A stretch of DNA of 64,000 nt from Xanthostigma xanthostigma (taxonomy: Eukaryota > Arthropoda > Insecta > Raphidioptera > Raphidiidae), in NCBI GenBank assembly GCA_963575645.1, contig OY754475.1, positions 16,902,509 to 16,966,508 of the forward strand. Reading direction: 5' to 3'. The position numbers were made by a program, and so were the translations under genes. Each line of letters begins with the position of its first letter. Position 1 is the stretch's first letter. Shown here piece by piece: positions 10,427 through 20,970 of this stretch. The notes below the pieces were generated by a model. The model was not told where the DNA came from, did not search any database, and was given only the letters and a program-made list of their open reading frames with translations.

Positions 10427-10675
10427 AATATTTAATTTTTGCAATATAAATGTACCAAATATCAGTATGTGATTTCCAAAAATAAAAATTAATATAAATG
10501 GAATTTAATAGCATTTCATTGCTAACTATATTTAGAATTTCACATACATAAATGAAATTTAATAACGTAAAAGATCCGTTCAAGATCCTTCAAAAAGTAA
10601 CGGATACAGATCTTTTTTCTCCCTCGGATATCCGCAGATACGGATACGGACACGGATATTCGGCACATCAGCTCT
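10427..10675. mobile_element. Right part of a hAT-like non-autonomous element, copy 2
   Basis: Matches 16241-16489 of the complete element, including GTATGTGATTTCC and the GGATATCC-rich right end, followed by CACAGAATC. The left end is replaced by the LTR-like segment at 10322. Confidence 0.65.
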
Positions 10676-10936
10676 GCACAGAATCAAGTGGCACAGCACG
10701 CTTGGGACCTAACAGCGAAATCTAGCAGCAAATCTGACGGCAAAACCAGCCTTGTGAGGATGGGGATTTAGCTCTTGTAATATTATTTTTTGTTTGGTTC
10801 GTGCTATGTACACATAAATTGTATTTCGTGCTCCGCGTATCCCTTGCTAACAATCACACTGATTGAAATTTAGAATCCACTCCTAAACTGACACGACATA
10901 GAGTTCTAGTAGCTACCTACCTCTGTGAATTTATGA

Positions 10937-11095
10937 GGTATGTTCCGAGCAGCCAGCAAACGGTAACGAAATCGTCACCCGCATGCGCAGTACCTAAAAC
11001 GAAACTGTATCGGTTTTGGAACACGTTTTAGCTATCTGCGCATGACAGTGACGGACTGACGTTTTCGTCCATTTGCTGGCTGTTTGGGACATGCC
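10937..11095. mobile_element. MITE in the A2 upstream region
   Basis: Same element as 6091-6251 at the same distance before the ATG. The right arm has lost a few bases (GTTTTCGTCCATTTGC in place of GGTTTCGTTACCATTTGC). Confidence 0.8.
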
Positions 11096-11147
11096 TAGTG
11101 TCTGTCAAAATTGTTCTCTTTTATTTTATCTTTGATTTGGTGTTAGA

Positions 11148-12756
11148 ATGAAAGAAATATCGATAATTGGATCTGGCTTAACTACAATGTGTCGATTGTG
11201 CTTATCAAGTGGCGTTACACTGTTAGATATGTTTTCGTTTTCATCCAAAATGGGGAATAGAGTGGCTGATGTAATCATGAAACGTGCTGCTGTTCAGGTA
11301 AGTTATATTATTTTCGATGAATTTTTATATGAAATAACTTTAGTTACCGTACCGCATAAACGAGCAATTTTTCTTTGAGGTAAATTGTTCGTTAACATAA
11401 TTTCAAAACAAAATTCGTACTAATTAAAACACATTTTTGTATTAGGTTGTACTTAGGTACTTATAAAGTAATTTTAATAATTTGAAAATAATAAAAATTT
11501 TCCTCAATTGCCAGATAACTAAAAACGATGGAATGCCGAATTTCATCTGCCAATCCTGTTACACTCAACTGGAGAAAACTCACCAGTTTCTGATGCAAAT
11601 AGAAAATTCTGATAGAGCACTGCGAGGCTATTTTCAGCAATTATGCGCTTCTGAGAAACCAGTCAAAACTGAATGTTCTGTTCAACCTTCTGAAAATCAT
11701 TTAATCCTTAACGCTAATAAAGATATCGTGAAATGTGAATCTTTAGAGCTCCATGATGAATTTGATATAGATCTTGATTGGAAAGAGACTGAATCTGCAA
11801 ATTTAATTCAAGAAAATAATATCAACCAGGAAATGTGTTTAAAATTTGAAATCAAAGACGAAAAGATGGATGATAATTTCTCAATTTTAACAGAAAAAGT
11901 CGACGATCCGGTAAACGTTTCATCTAAAGCCGATGGAAATGAAATAAACTGCGAAGACACGAAATTTAGTATTGGTCACGCAGTCGAGAATACGTGTTTA
12001 CTTTCTGCAAATGTAACTGAAAAAACTCATACAAATATTTTGATAAATCGTAAGGAGCATAAATTGAAATCGTATCGATGCGATATTTACAGCAAGTGTT
12101 TCTCCAGCCGTCAGGGTTGGCATTATCATAGGCGAGTACATACTGGTGAGAGACCTTATCAGTGTGACCTTTGTAATAAGAGTTTCTCTCAGTTGTGCCA
12201 TTTAAAAAGACACAAACGTAGTCATACTGGTGAAAAACCTTATCAGTGTGATCTGTGTAATAAAAGTTTCTCTCAGTCATCTCATTTAAATGATCACAAG
12301 CGTGTACATACCGGTGAAAAACCTTATCAGTGTGACCTTTGTAATAAGAGTTTCTCTCAGTTGTGCAATTTAAAAATACACAAACGTAGTCATACTGGTG
12401 AAAAACCTTATCAGTGTGATCTGTGTAATAAGAGTTTCTCTCATTCATCTCATTTAAATGATCACAAGCGTGTACATACCGGTGAAAAACCTTATCAGTG
12501 TGACCTTTGTAATAAGTGTTTCTTACGGTCACATGATTTAATTAAACACAAGCGTAGTCATACTGGTGAGAAACCTTATCAGTGTGATCTGTGTAATAAG
12601 AGTTTCTCTCAGTCATGCCATTTAAAAAGACACAAACGTAGTCATACTGGTGAGAAACCTTATCAGTGTGATGTGTGTAATAAGAGTTTCTCTCAGTTAC
12701 ACCATTTAAAAAGTCACATACGTATACATACTGGTGAGAAACCTAAGTCACTGTAA
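11148..12756 (+). CDS. ZAD C2H2 zinc-finger protein A2 (463 aa)
   Basis: Exons 11148-11297 and 11515-12756, phase-0 intron of 217 bp (CAG/GTAAGT, CCAG/ATAAC). ZAD with C15, C18, C62, C65; acidic linker; finger region from about residue 237 to the end. There are eight finger units, but the first has lost its second Cys (CDIY in place of CDIC, a TGC to TAC change), leaving seven with complete zinc ligands. Helix contact residues alternate (for example [24 protein letters not shown]). No stop or frameshift, so this is the best intact member of group A. Promoter, intron and 3' flank match A1, so the two arose by a segmental duplication of roughly 4.8 kb. Nuclear DNA-binding role expected from the family; target unknown. 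Confidence 0.9.
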
Positions 12757-12916
12757 CCTTTGAAACAAATGCTAGTAATAAATTTAATGCTTGTTAAAGT
12801 GATTGGTCGAAATTTTGTTTTATGTATACTCCTTAGGCAACTAAAAATTGATAATATTTTCACTCGAAATAAATATTGTGTAAATGAAAGTTGTCTCTTT
12901 ATATTTTTATTATAAC
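12757..12916 (+). other. 3' untranslated region of A2
   Basis: Same as the A1 3' region, with AATAAA at 12868-12873 as the likely polyadenylation signal. Confidence 0.5.
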
Positions 12917-13692
12917 ATTTTTTTTTTTGAGGTGAGGGCTTCAGCAGCAATGCCATTAGCTCCAGATATAAAATGGTTACTGTAAATAACGAGGTTTAAA
13001 TAGCATTTATCGATGTTTAGATTTTGTTAATGAAAAGCTCAGTATTTTCCAGAAATTTGAATAGTTTTACAATATTGTCTTTTGTCACTGAGGATGTCTT
13101 GAAGTTGAGCGGGAGTTGTAGTCTGTTAGACATATGCTTGACAGTCAGTGAGGATGTGTTAAACGGTCAGTGTCGTATTACATGTGAGGCAGATGTCCGG
13201 ATCAATTATTCTTCTAAACTGGTGGCTATGTGCTAGTAAGGTGTGGCCAATTCTTAGTCGGGTCAGCATGGTATTTTCTTTACGATTCATGGGGATGTTG
13301 GTCCATTTCAGTTCTGACGGTTTGATGACTCGAAGTTTGTTGTTGGTGATTTTCGTTCATTCAGATTGCCTACTTTCGCGGATTTTGGTCTTAATTAGAT
13401 TTTTGACGTCGGGGAAGGGTATGGGAATGTTGATTATGGAAAGATTTGTAGAGTTTTTGGCAGCGGAGTCGACTTTTTTATTGCCGTCATTTCCTACATG
13501 AGATGGGGACCAATTAAAAATGACAATCTTGTTTTGAACAGACTGGATTTCGTAGAGGACATTTAGTATTAATTTAATTTTAATTGTGCGTAAGGTCACC
13601 TCACTCACCATCCTGTGGCCATAGTAACAAACATATCGACCAAAAAAACAACTAATGAAAAATTCAGAGAAAGAGGGATATGCTTTAGCCAA
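12917..13692 (-). mobile_element. 3' end of a Jockey-type LINE (fragment 2)
   Basis: Minus strand, one frame with stops: the end of an RNase H domain (NWSPSHVGNDGNKKVDSAAK, about 13440-13530) and then a C-terminal region with LRIGHTLLAHSH and the Cys-His motif CLTCNTTLTV, stop, HILTDC. At least three in-frame stops (one TGA, two TAA) show that it is dead. The tail ends in a poly-A seen as a T-run near 12920. The RNase H plus C-terminal Cys-His arrangement is typical of Jockey-clade LINEs. Confidence 0.75.
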
Positions 13693-13714
13693 TTTATTCC
13701 TTTTCTTTTAAAAA

Positions 13715-13960
13715 AAATTGAATGTGCAGTTATGCGAGAAAAGGAAGACGCGAGTGGGCTTAGAAAGTGTGTTTGAGATAGTGTTAAATAAAATAGTAAA
13801 AATGAAGTATTTAAGGAGTAAATTATTTGATCTACTGGTAATTTTGGAAGTGGTAATTATAAGGACCTATTAAAATTGGCGCAGTCAGTACGATTAGTAG
13901 ATCGCAGGGGAAAAAAGAAATTTGAAACTTTTGGTGTACATTTGTTGTGATCGTTTAAAA
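13715..13960 (+). mobile_element. LTR end and primer-binding site of a Gypsy element
   Basis: The stretch 13719-13875 resembles the LTR piece at 18531-18610 (shared GGGCTTAGAAA-like part and AATTATTTGATCTACTG). It is followed by TTGGCGCAGTCAGTACGATT at 13877, a classic Gypsy primer-binding-site arrangement. The match to the second part of the element resumes at 17054 through a shared ATCGCAGGGGAAAAAAGAAA. Confidence 0.55.
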
Positions 13961-14410
13961 GGTGCAAATATTGACAATTAACTCTTTTTCAGTGTGTATT
14001 TTTTATTCATATCTACATTATTTTGATTATAATCAATATAGTTGAAATTTCTCACAACTTGTTTCCTGCGCGTAGGTTTTTGCAGTTGGTTTGGAAAATA
14101 TTCCTTCCATTTCAATTTTTCCCACGCGAAGGGGCGGTGCTAATCTAGCAGGTATTGTTACATTAACTCTCTCTGTGTCTCTCTCTCTCTTTGTAATATT
14201 GACAAAATTAGTTTTACTTAACTATGCGGCAAAAATGAATGTTGTTATCAGTTTGGAGAATATTAATTAATAACAGTTTATCACGAATTTTTATAATTCA
14301 AGTTTAAGACTTTTTATTTATTTTTAGTAAGAGCTTTTTCAAGTGCTTACAGTATAATGAAAGAAACGGTACTCGTGTTAGTTTGGTCAATGAGTGCTCA
14401 TAAGGGGAAT
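13961..14410. other. Spacer with LTR-like segment, copy 2
   Basis: No gene. At 14134-14242 is the second copy of the LTR-like segment described at 10322, preceded by the purine tract CGAAGGGGCGG. The rest is AT-rich. Confidence 0.4.
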
Positions 14411-15438
14411 GTAGATGGAAAAGTCAAAAGCAGAACGTTTGACTTACGAACTTTGTTTGGACTAGCTAGGAGATAAACATACTAAAAGTCCTTACCCCTC
14501 CGAGGTACGCCCGAAGGGGAGGAGCACAAAGAAGGTCCCGTTTTTTGGTGTTTTGCTTTCATCTCGAAAACGGTACGTCATACGAAATTTTGTTGTAATA
14601 CATATTGAAAGATGATAAAATTCTCTACAACTTTAGCTTTCACACTTTTTATCTATCTCCAATCTTTGCCTAGCTATGAGCTCCGAAAAATTAAGTATAT
14701 GAAAAACTAGTTCAATGATGATTTTTGTTTAAACAGTTTAGGTACTTAGTATACCATTAAATTGCAGTTTTATATATTTAAATTTACCTAAACATGCTGA
14801 AATCGAAAAGCCTGATTTTCGGGCGAGAATAGAGTAGCGTCGCGTATACAAAAGCTAATAAGCAAATAGGTGTTCTAGTCAGTCATTCGAAATAAATATG
14901 TTTTTCGGTAATGAATATCAATTATCGTTTGGTGATCTGACAGGAACTAGGGGGTGCCTATCGATCGCGGGGCCCTGGGCACGTGCCCAGAGTGCCCAGT
15001 GGGAAAGAGGGCCCTGCGTAGAGGTACTCCCAGCTTATGTTATTTTTTAAGTGTGTGGGTGTTTTTAATAGTGTGGATGAGCAATACGAAATGATTTTGA
15101 CAAATTCGTATTGTTACAATGTGCTAAAGAGAATTTAACACATTTTTGAAAATTGACCATTTTTCGGAGCTCATAGCTAGGCAAAGATTGGAGATAGATA
15201 AAAAGTGTGAAAGCTAAAGTTGTAGAGAATTTTATCAGCTTTCATTATGTATTACAACAAAATTTCGTACGACGTACCGTTTTCGAGATGAAAGCAAAAA
15301 ACCAAAAAATGGACCTTCTTTATGCTCCCCCCCTTCGGGCGTACCTCGGAGGGGTAAGGACTTTTAGTATGTTTATCTCCTAACTAGTACAAACAAAGTT
15401 CCTAAGTCAAATGTTCTGCTTTCAACTTTTCCATCTAG
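14411..15438. mobile_element. 1-kb foldback element with 280-bp inverted arms
   Basis: Left arm 14411-14693 and right arm 15159-15438 are inverted copies of each other. They share GATGGAAAAGT at the ends, a GC-rich block with CCCTCCGAGGTACGCCC, and TTTTCGGAGCTCATAGC at the inner edge. The 465-bp centre has no reading frame but contains a perfect 16-bp palindrome at 14975-14990 (CTGGGCACGTGCCCAG). Non-autonomous; family unassigned. Confidence 0.8.
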
Positions 15439-16106
15439 AAATTATTCGTTGCTTAAGCTATGTAGTTTAAAATGGCATCAGTAGTGATGTAATGAGGAAA
15501 AATTGTATACTTGTTAAATACATGTATACGTAATTTTTATAGTTCGTATATTGGTAAATCCTATAGGATTTACTAGTGAATCTTCGGAATTACCAACATA
15601 AGTTAGTTAATGTAAGGTTTTTATAAAAAAAGACATTTTTCGGGCTTTTACCATCCAAGTTTGGTATATGCTAGGTTTTACTACTAACGGTTAGTAAATG
15701 TTGGTTTTGGGAATAAAACAGTGAATATTTCTTATTCATTATAATTAGCTAGGGGTCAGTACACGAGGCTGATGTTGCTGCTGGAATCACTATACTGGGA
15801 TTAGTGGTGGCTATGAAAATGGAAACGGCGTCATTGCTAGCTCCGCTGCGTGGTGTCAAACTAAATTTAAAAATTAGAACCGAGGCTATTTTTCGTGTTT
15901 GATTCTCTGCTGCCTTTAAACAAGGACCAATCAGACAATAGTATCCTTCTCATGTGGGCGCTAAAGTATGTGTTCTGTTCAGCGACAATAAATGTCCACT
16001 TTTGTTAACATTCGAACCATCAGTGCGAGCGCACCAAAACCGCCTACAAATCTAGCTTCAAAACACGAATCGTGTGAAAGCTAACACATACAAATCGTCA
16101 CAGAAT
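15439..16106. other. Duplicated spacer upstream of A3
   Basis: No gene. From about 15860 the sequence matches 23250-23400 and 27290-27430 upstream of A4 and A5 (shared GAACCGAGGCTATTTTT and AAGGACCAATCAGACAA). The latter holds a CCAAT box in its favoured context, so a transcription start nearby is possible. Confidence 0.4.
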
Positions 16107-16489
16107 TAGGGATGAGCCGGATCGTTAAAAATGTATATCTGCGGATACGGATACGCGTGTACGGATCATTAGTATCCAGATCCGCGAATACGGATACGGA
16201 TCTCAATTTTTTTACTCAGTATTGGTAACTCACAACAATAAATGTTTAAATATTTAATTTTTGCAATAAAAATGTGCCAAATATCAGTATGTGATTTCCA
16301 AAAATAAAAATTAATATAAATGGAATTTAATAGTATTTCATTGCTAACTATATTTAGAATTTCACATACATAAATGAAATTTAATAAGGTAAAAGATCCG
16401 TTCAAGATCCATCAAAAAGTAACGGATACAGATCTTTTTTCTCCCTCGGATATCCGCAGATACGGACACGGATATCCAGCACATCTCTG
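16107..16489. mobile_element. Complete hAT-like MITE with 8-bp target duplication
   Basis: Left end TAGGGATGAGCCGGAT, right end complementary CAGAGATGTGCTGGAT. Flanked on both sides by CACAGAAT (16099-16106 and 16490-16497), an 8-bp duplication as hAT elements make. The interior has repeated CGGATACGGAT motifs and no transposase. Truncated copies are at 5681 and 10427. Confidence 0.85.
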
Positions 16490-16743
16490 CACAGAATCAA
16501 GTGCCACAGCACGCTTGGGACCTAACAGCGAAATCTAGCAGCGATTCTGGCGGCAAAACTAGCCTCGTGAGGATGGGGATTTAGATCTTTTTTTGTTTGG
16601 TTCGTGCTATGTACACAGAAATTGTATTTCGTGCTCCGCGTATCCCTTGCTAACAATCACACTGATTGAAATTTAGAATCCAATCCTAGACTGACACGAC
16701 ATGTTCTAGTAGCTACCTACCTCTGTGATTTTATGAATTATGA

Positions 16744-16904
16744 GGTAAGTTCCGAGCAGCCAGCAAACGGTAACGAAATCGTCACCCGCATGCGCAGTAC
16801 CTAAAACGAAACTGTATCGGTTTTGGAACACGTTTTAGCTATCTTCGCATGACAGTGACGGACTGACGGTTTCGTTACCGTTTGCTGGCGGTTTGGGACA
16901 TACC
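16744..16904. mobile_element. MITE in the A3 upstream region
   Basis: Same element and position as 6091-6251. Both inverted arms are present. Confidence 0.8.
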
Positions 16905-16956
16905 TAGTGTCTGTCAAAATTGTTCTCTTTTATTTTATCTTTGATTTGGTGTTAGA

Positions 16957-17053
16957 ATGAAAAAAATATCGATAATTGGATCTGGCTTAACTACAATGTG
17001 TCGATTGTGCTTATCAAGTGGCGTTACACTGTTAGATATGTTTTCGTTTTCAT
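16957..17053 (+). pseudogene. ZAD gene A3: first exon only, cut off
   Basis: ATG and the first 32 codons of a group A exon 1 (one change: MKKISII), including the C-x2-C pair. The exon then joins retrotransposon sequence at 17054 with no splice donor and no second exon downstream. The upstream region and its MITE are intact, so this is a promoter attached to a dead gene. Confidence 0.85.
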
Positions 17054-17891
17054 CGCAGGGGAAAAAAGAAATTTTATTATTTTATTATTAAAATAAATTT
17101 TAAATTTTCGAGAAAATTTTCTGTTTCAAAATTATTCGGAAAACCCACGACTCTAGGTACCAGTATTTTACAAGAGACAACCTGATACTGTTTGTAAAAA
17201 CCAAGTTACATCTCTGTCACGTGGTTGACTCCGGTACACACGATTCAAATTCTGAAAAATTACGATCAATCTAGGTATTATACAGAGTATATTGAGAATT
17301 ATACCGAAATTGCCATACCGATGATCAAATTGACTAAGAACTCTCCAGACAAGATAGAAGCACACACAACTTTAGACATTCTGAAACGAAATTTGTGTGT
17401 AGCACCTGTACTAAAAAAATCAAACTGAAATAAGAATTTTGTTTGCAAATAATTTTGCGGTACCTAGTTGTTTGTTGGCCGCAAGAAAACATTGTAGTCA
17501 GACAACTTTTGCCAGCCAAAATTTGAACTACACACAAGTTAACTGGATCGCATACACCATAATGTATGGACTTAGCGATCTAACTCCCTTCAGTTTGAAA
17601 CGTGTAAAATCGGCCAACTCGTGAAGTTCATCACGGATCACAAATCTAGTGGCCTGACATTTCAACAGTTCAACGTCCTGAAAATTCAATTCCACATGTC
17701 GAAACTATCTGGATTATATTTTATTATTTTTGAATTTGTTACAGTTCTGATTCCTATAATAACGATAACATAATTATTTTGATTGCTTTTAACATTTCGT
17801 ATTGTTCTCTTTATTACTTAATTAATGTTCATACTTGTGTTTCATGAAAAAAAAATCAATATTTTTTTAATTTTAATTTGTGGGGTGTGAA
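17054..17891 (+). mobile_element. Decayed internal part of a Gypsy element
   Basis: Starts with the leader segment shared with 13898. A frame at about 17225-17425 reads like the end of a Gypsy reverse transcriptase (YTEYIENYTEIAIPMIKLTKN, then ILKRNLCVAPVL), and about 17620-17650 resembles the RNase H part with ITDHK. It is broken by stops and frameshifts and lacks gag, protease, most of RT and integrase. The hAT element at 17892 interrupts it before its LTR piece at 18531. Confidence 0.65.
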
Positions 17892-18502
17892 TAGGGCATG
17901 CAGAACCGGGTCCGGTTCTATATTTTGCACACCCGGTTCTAGGGGTAGTCGGAACCGGTTCGCCCGGTTCTACCCGGTTCCAAGCGAACAAATCGTATTT
18001 TTTATATTTTTTTTTGTATAAATGATAATGGAGAGTTTGGTTACGTAGGAATTATAATGAGATAATGAATAAAATACAATTTGATATTAAATGATTATAT
18101 AATTAACAAAAACTAACTTTTGAAACTATTATTAAATAATCAACAAAAACTTACTCTTGGAACTCTTATTCAATAATCAACAAAAACCTACTCTTGGAAC
18201 TATTATTAAATGATCTACAAGAACTAACTCTTGAAACAATTTAAATAATTTGGTTTGAATTTTTTTGGTTTGCAGATAACAGAAAATTAGGAAATAATAG
18301 TACCTACTTAAATAATAGATACTAAAACACTTAAAACAGAACACACGCGTAATTTAAATTAGCAATTAATACAAAATTATAATAATCTTATCAGAACCGG
18401 GCCAACCCGGTTCCATCGCTCAAAACCGGTTTCACAGACTTATTGAAATACCCGGATATACCCGGGTATTTCAGAACCGGGTACACCCGGGTGCATACCC
18501 TA
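17892..18502. mobile_element. 611-bp hAT-like non-autonomous element with 8-bp target duplication
   Basis: Left end TAGGGCATGCAGAACCGGGT, right end complementary to TAGGGTATGCACCCGGGT. Flanked by GGTGTGAA on both sides (17884-17891 and 18503-18510). The ends are packed with ACCCGGTTC/GAACCGGGT repeats in both directions; the centre is AT-rich and non-coding. Confidence 0.88.
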
Positions 18503-18530
18503 GGTGTGAAGTTATCTAGGAAGGGGAGGT

Positions 18531-18610
18531 TGCTGAGAAAAAAAAAGAAAGAAGCGAGGAAGCTTAGAAACTGAAATTATTTGATCTACTGAAAATTTTG
18601 AAAGTGGCTA
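18531..18610 (+). repeat. LTR piece of the decayed Gypsy element
   Basis: Follows a purine tract (GGAAGGGGAGG, about 18519-18530) and resembles 13729-13860, sharing AATTATTTGATCTACTG. It is shorter than its partner. Confidence 0.45.
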
Positions 18611-18998
18611 TTAGAGAAATCTTGCCCGAAATCGAAATAATGTCGTTTTTATCTGTCTACTACTTTTTATATATGAAGTCTTCGTTTTCCTTTAGTGTTC
18701 CCAGTAAGAAGAAGTCGGGTTTTTTTACGAAATGGTATAAAGTTGTAACAGAGTAGGTTTCTGTGACTTGGTGATAAACGGACACAAAACGGTCATGCGC
18801 AGGTAGCTAAAACGTGTTCCAAAACCGATACAGTTTCGTTTTAGCTACTGCGCATGCAGGTGACGGTTTGGTGTCCGTTTGATGGCTGCTTGGAATTTAC
18901 CTATAAGTAGTTAGAGAACTCTAGTAGCTATCCGTCTTTTTGAATTTATGTTCTGTCAAAATTGTTATTTCAATTTTATTATATGATTTGGTATCAGA
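18611..18998 (+). promoter_or_regulatory. Upstream region of ZAD gene B1
   Basis: Shares GTCGGGTTTTT, GAGTAGGTTTC and TTTATGTTCTGTCAAAATTG with the upstream region of B2 (39600-39800). It contains a copy of the promoter MITE in reverse orientation (about 18777-18901). No TATA box recognised. Confidence 0.5.
18777..18901. mobile_element. Promoter MITE of B1, opposite orientation
   Basis: The core is the reverse complement of the core in the group A promoter MITE (GGAACACG, CCGATACAG, GCGCATGC read in the other direction). Inverted ends (CGGACAC...GTGTCCG) are present. It lies before GAATTTATG, whereas in group A the element lies after it, and B2 has no recognisable copy. Confidence 0.7.
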
Positions 18999-20660
18999 AT
19001 GAAAGAAATATCGATAATTGGATCTGGCTTGCGTTCAATGTGTCGATTGTGCTTATCGAGTGGCGTTGTGCTGTTAGACATATTTCAGCTTTCATCTACA
19101 ATGAGAAATAGCGTGGCAGATGTAATTACGAAACGTGCTGCTGTCCAGGTAAGTAATATAATTTTCGAAGAATTTTGGTAAAACGAATTATTTTTATATG
19201 AAATAACATTTTATTTAATAAATGATTTGTTCCGTTATCTTATGTATTTTTAATTCGTTACTTATACTTGCAATCTATAGTATCAGATCTATGCTATCAT
19301 AACATTACTCAAAAAGACTTATCCAATAATTATTTTTAGATTCCTACCATTAGCGTCACAAATGAGCTATTTTTCTGTTACAATTTGAAAGTAAAATTTG
19401 TACTAATTAAGAACTATTATGATATTATAAAGTGATATTAATAAATTGAAAATAATCCAAATTACTCTCGATTGCCAGATAACTAGAGGTGATGGGATGC
19501 CGAATTTCATCTGCCAATCATGTTACAATCAACTGGAGAAAACTCATCAGTTTCTGGTGCAAATAGAAAATTCTGATAGAGCACTGCGACGCTATTTTCA
19601 GCAATTATACACATCAGACAGTCCAATCAAAACTGAATGTTCTGTCCAGCCTTTTGAAAAGCATTTAATCCTTAACGCTAATAAAGATATCGTGAAATGT
19701 GAATCTTTAGAGCTCCATGATGAATTTGATAAAGATCTTAGCTGGAAAGAGAACGAAGCTGCAAATTTTATTCAAGAAATTGAAAATATCGAGGAAATGC
19801 CCTTAAAATCCGAAATCAAATTCGAACAGATGGATGATAATTTATTAATTCCAACTGATTCAGTTGATGACGCGGTAAACGCTTCATCTAACGGCGATGG
19901 AAATGAAATTACCTGCGAAGACACGAAAATTGATATTGGCCAATCATCGGAGATTTCGTGTTTACGTTCTGCAAATGCAAGTGAAAGTTCCAGTAAGTGT
20001 GATGACATAAAAAAAAATATTTCAGTTTATCGTCAGAAGCACAAAAATGCAAATGAATTGAAATCATATCAATGCGACATTTGCAGCAAACCTTTATCTA
20101 GCCGTTCGTCTCTCTATTATCATAAGCGAACACATACTGGTAAGAAACCTTATTGGTGTAACCTTTGTAATAAGTATTTCTCTCGGTCATCTTATTTAAT
20201 TAAACACAAACGCAGACATTCGGGTGATAGACCTTATCAGTGTAATGTTTGTAATAAGTGTTTCTCTCAGACATCCCATTTAAAAGATCATAAGCGTATA
20301 CATACTGGTGAGAAACCTTATCAGTGTGATCTTTGTAATAGTTGTTTCTCACACTTAAGCAATTTGCATAAACACAAACTCGTACATACAGGTGAGCGAC
20401 CTTATAAGTGCGATCTTTGTAATAAGTGTTTCACTCAAGCAGCTGTTTTAAATAAACACAAACGTATACATACTGGTGAGAAACCTTATCGGTGTGACAT
20501 TTGTAATAAGTGTTTCTCTCAGGTGACCAGTTTAAATAAACACAAACGAATACATACTGGTGAAAAACCTTATCAATGTAATCTTTGTGGTAAGTATTTC
20601 TCTCTGTCATCTTATTTAAATAAACACAAACGCAGACATACTGGTGAGAAACCTTTGTAA
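18999..20660 (+). CDS. ZAD C2H2 zinc-finger protein B1 (443 aa)
   Basis: Exons 18999-19148 and 19479-20660; phase-0 intron of 330 bp (CAG/GTAAGT, CCAG/ATAAC). ZAD ligands C15, C18, C62, C65. Acidic linker with IKTEC and IKFEQMDDN-like patches, then seven C2H2 fingers from about residue 247. The first lacks the usual Phe of the core (CSKPLSS) and may fold poorly. Finger 2 has the variant linker HSGDRP. The frame is open and ends at GEKPL plus TAA, but decayed finger repeats follow, so the array was once longer. Nuclear DNA-binding role expected; target unknown. Closest relative is B2. Confidence 0.9.
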
Positions 20661-20970
20661 TTGCTTCTCTCGGTTATCCAATTTTACTAACGCAAGCATA
20701 AACACACTGATAAGAAACCTTATCGGTGTAATCTTTGTAATAAGTGTTTCTCTAAGTCATTCTATTAAATACACACAATCGTATACATACCAGTGAGAAG
20801 ACTTATCAGTTATCAGTGTGACCATTATAATAAGTGTTTCTCTGAGTCAAGCAATTTGAATAGACATAAATGCAGCATACTGGTAAGAAACTATGGTACT
20901 AAAATGTGTTTCTCTCAGTCATTCAAATTAAATGAACATAAACTTGCATACTCGAGAGATATCTGCTGAG
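20661..20970 (+). pseudogene. Decayed finger repeats after B1
   Basis: Three to four C2H2 units are still visible at DNA level (TGTAATAAGTGTTTCTCT-type blocks and CATACTGGTGAGAAACC-type linkers) but are broken by deletions and stops. The same relics with the same breaks follow A5 at 37141-37450. Confidence 0.8.

Noticed and set aside
7124-12532. Long antisense frames with [18 protein letters not shown]-type repeats opposite the finger arrays
   Set aside because: They are the reverse reading of the repeated finger units and appear wherever those units are, so they are shadows.
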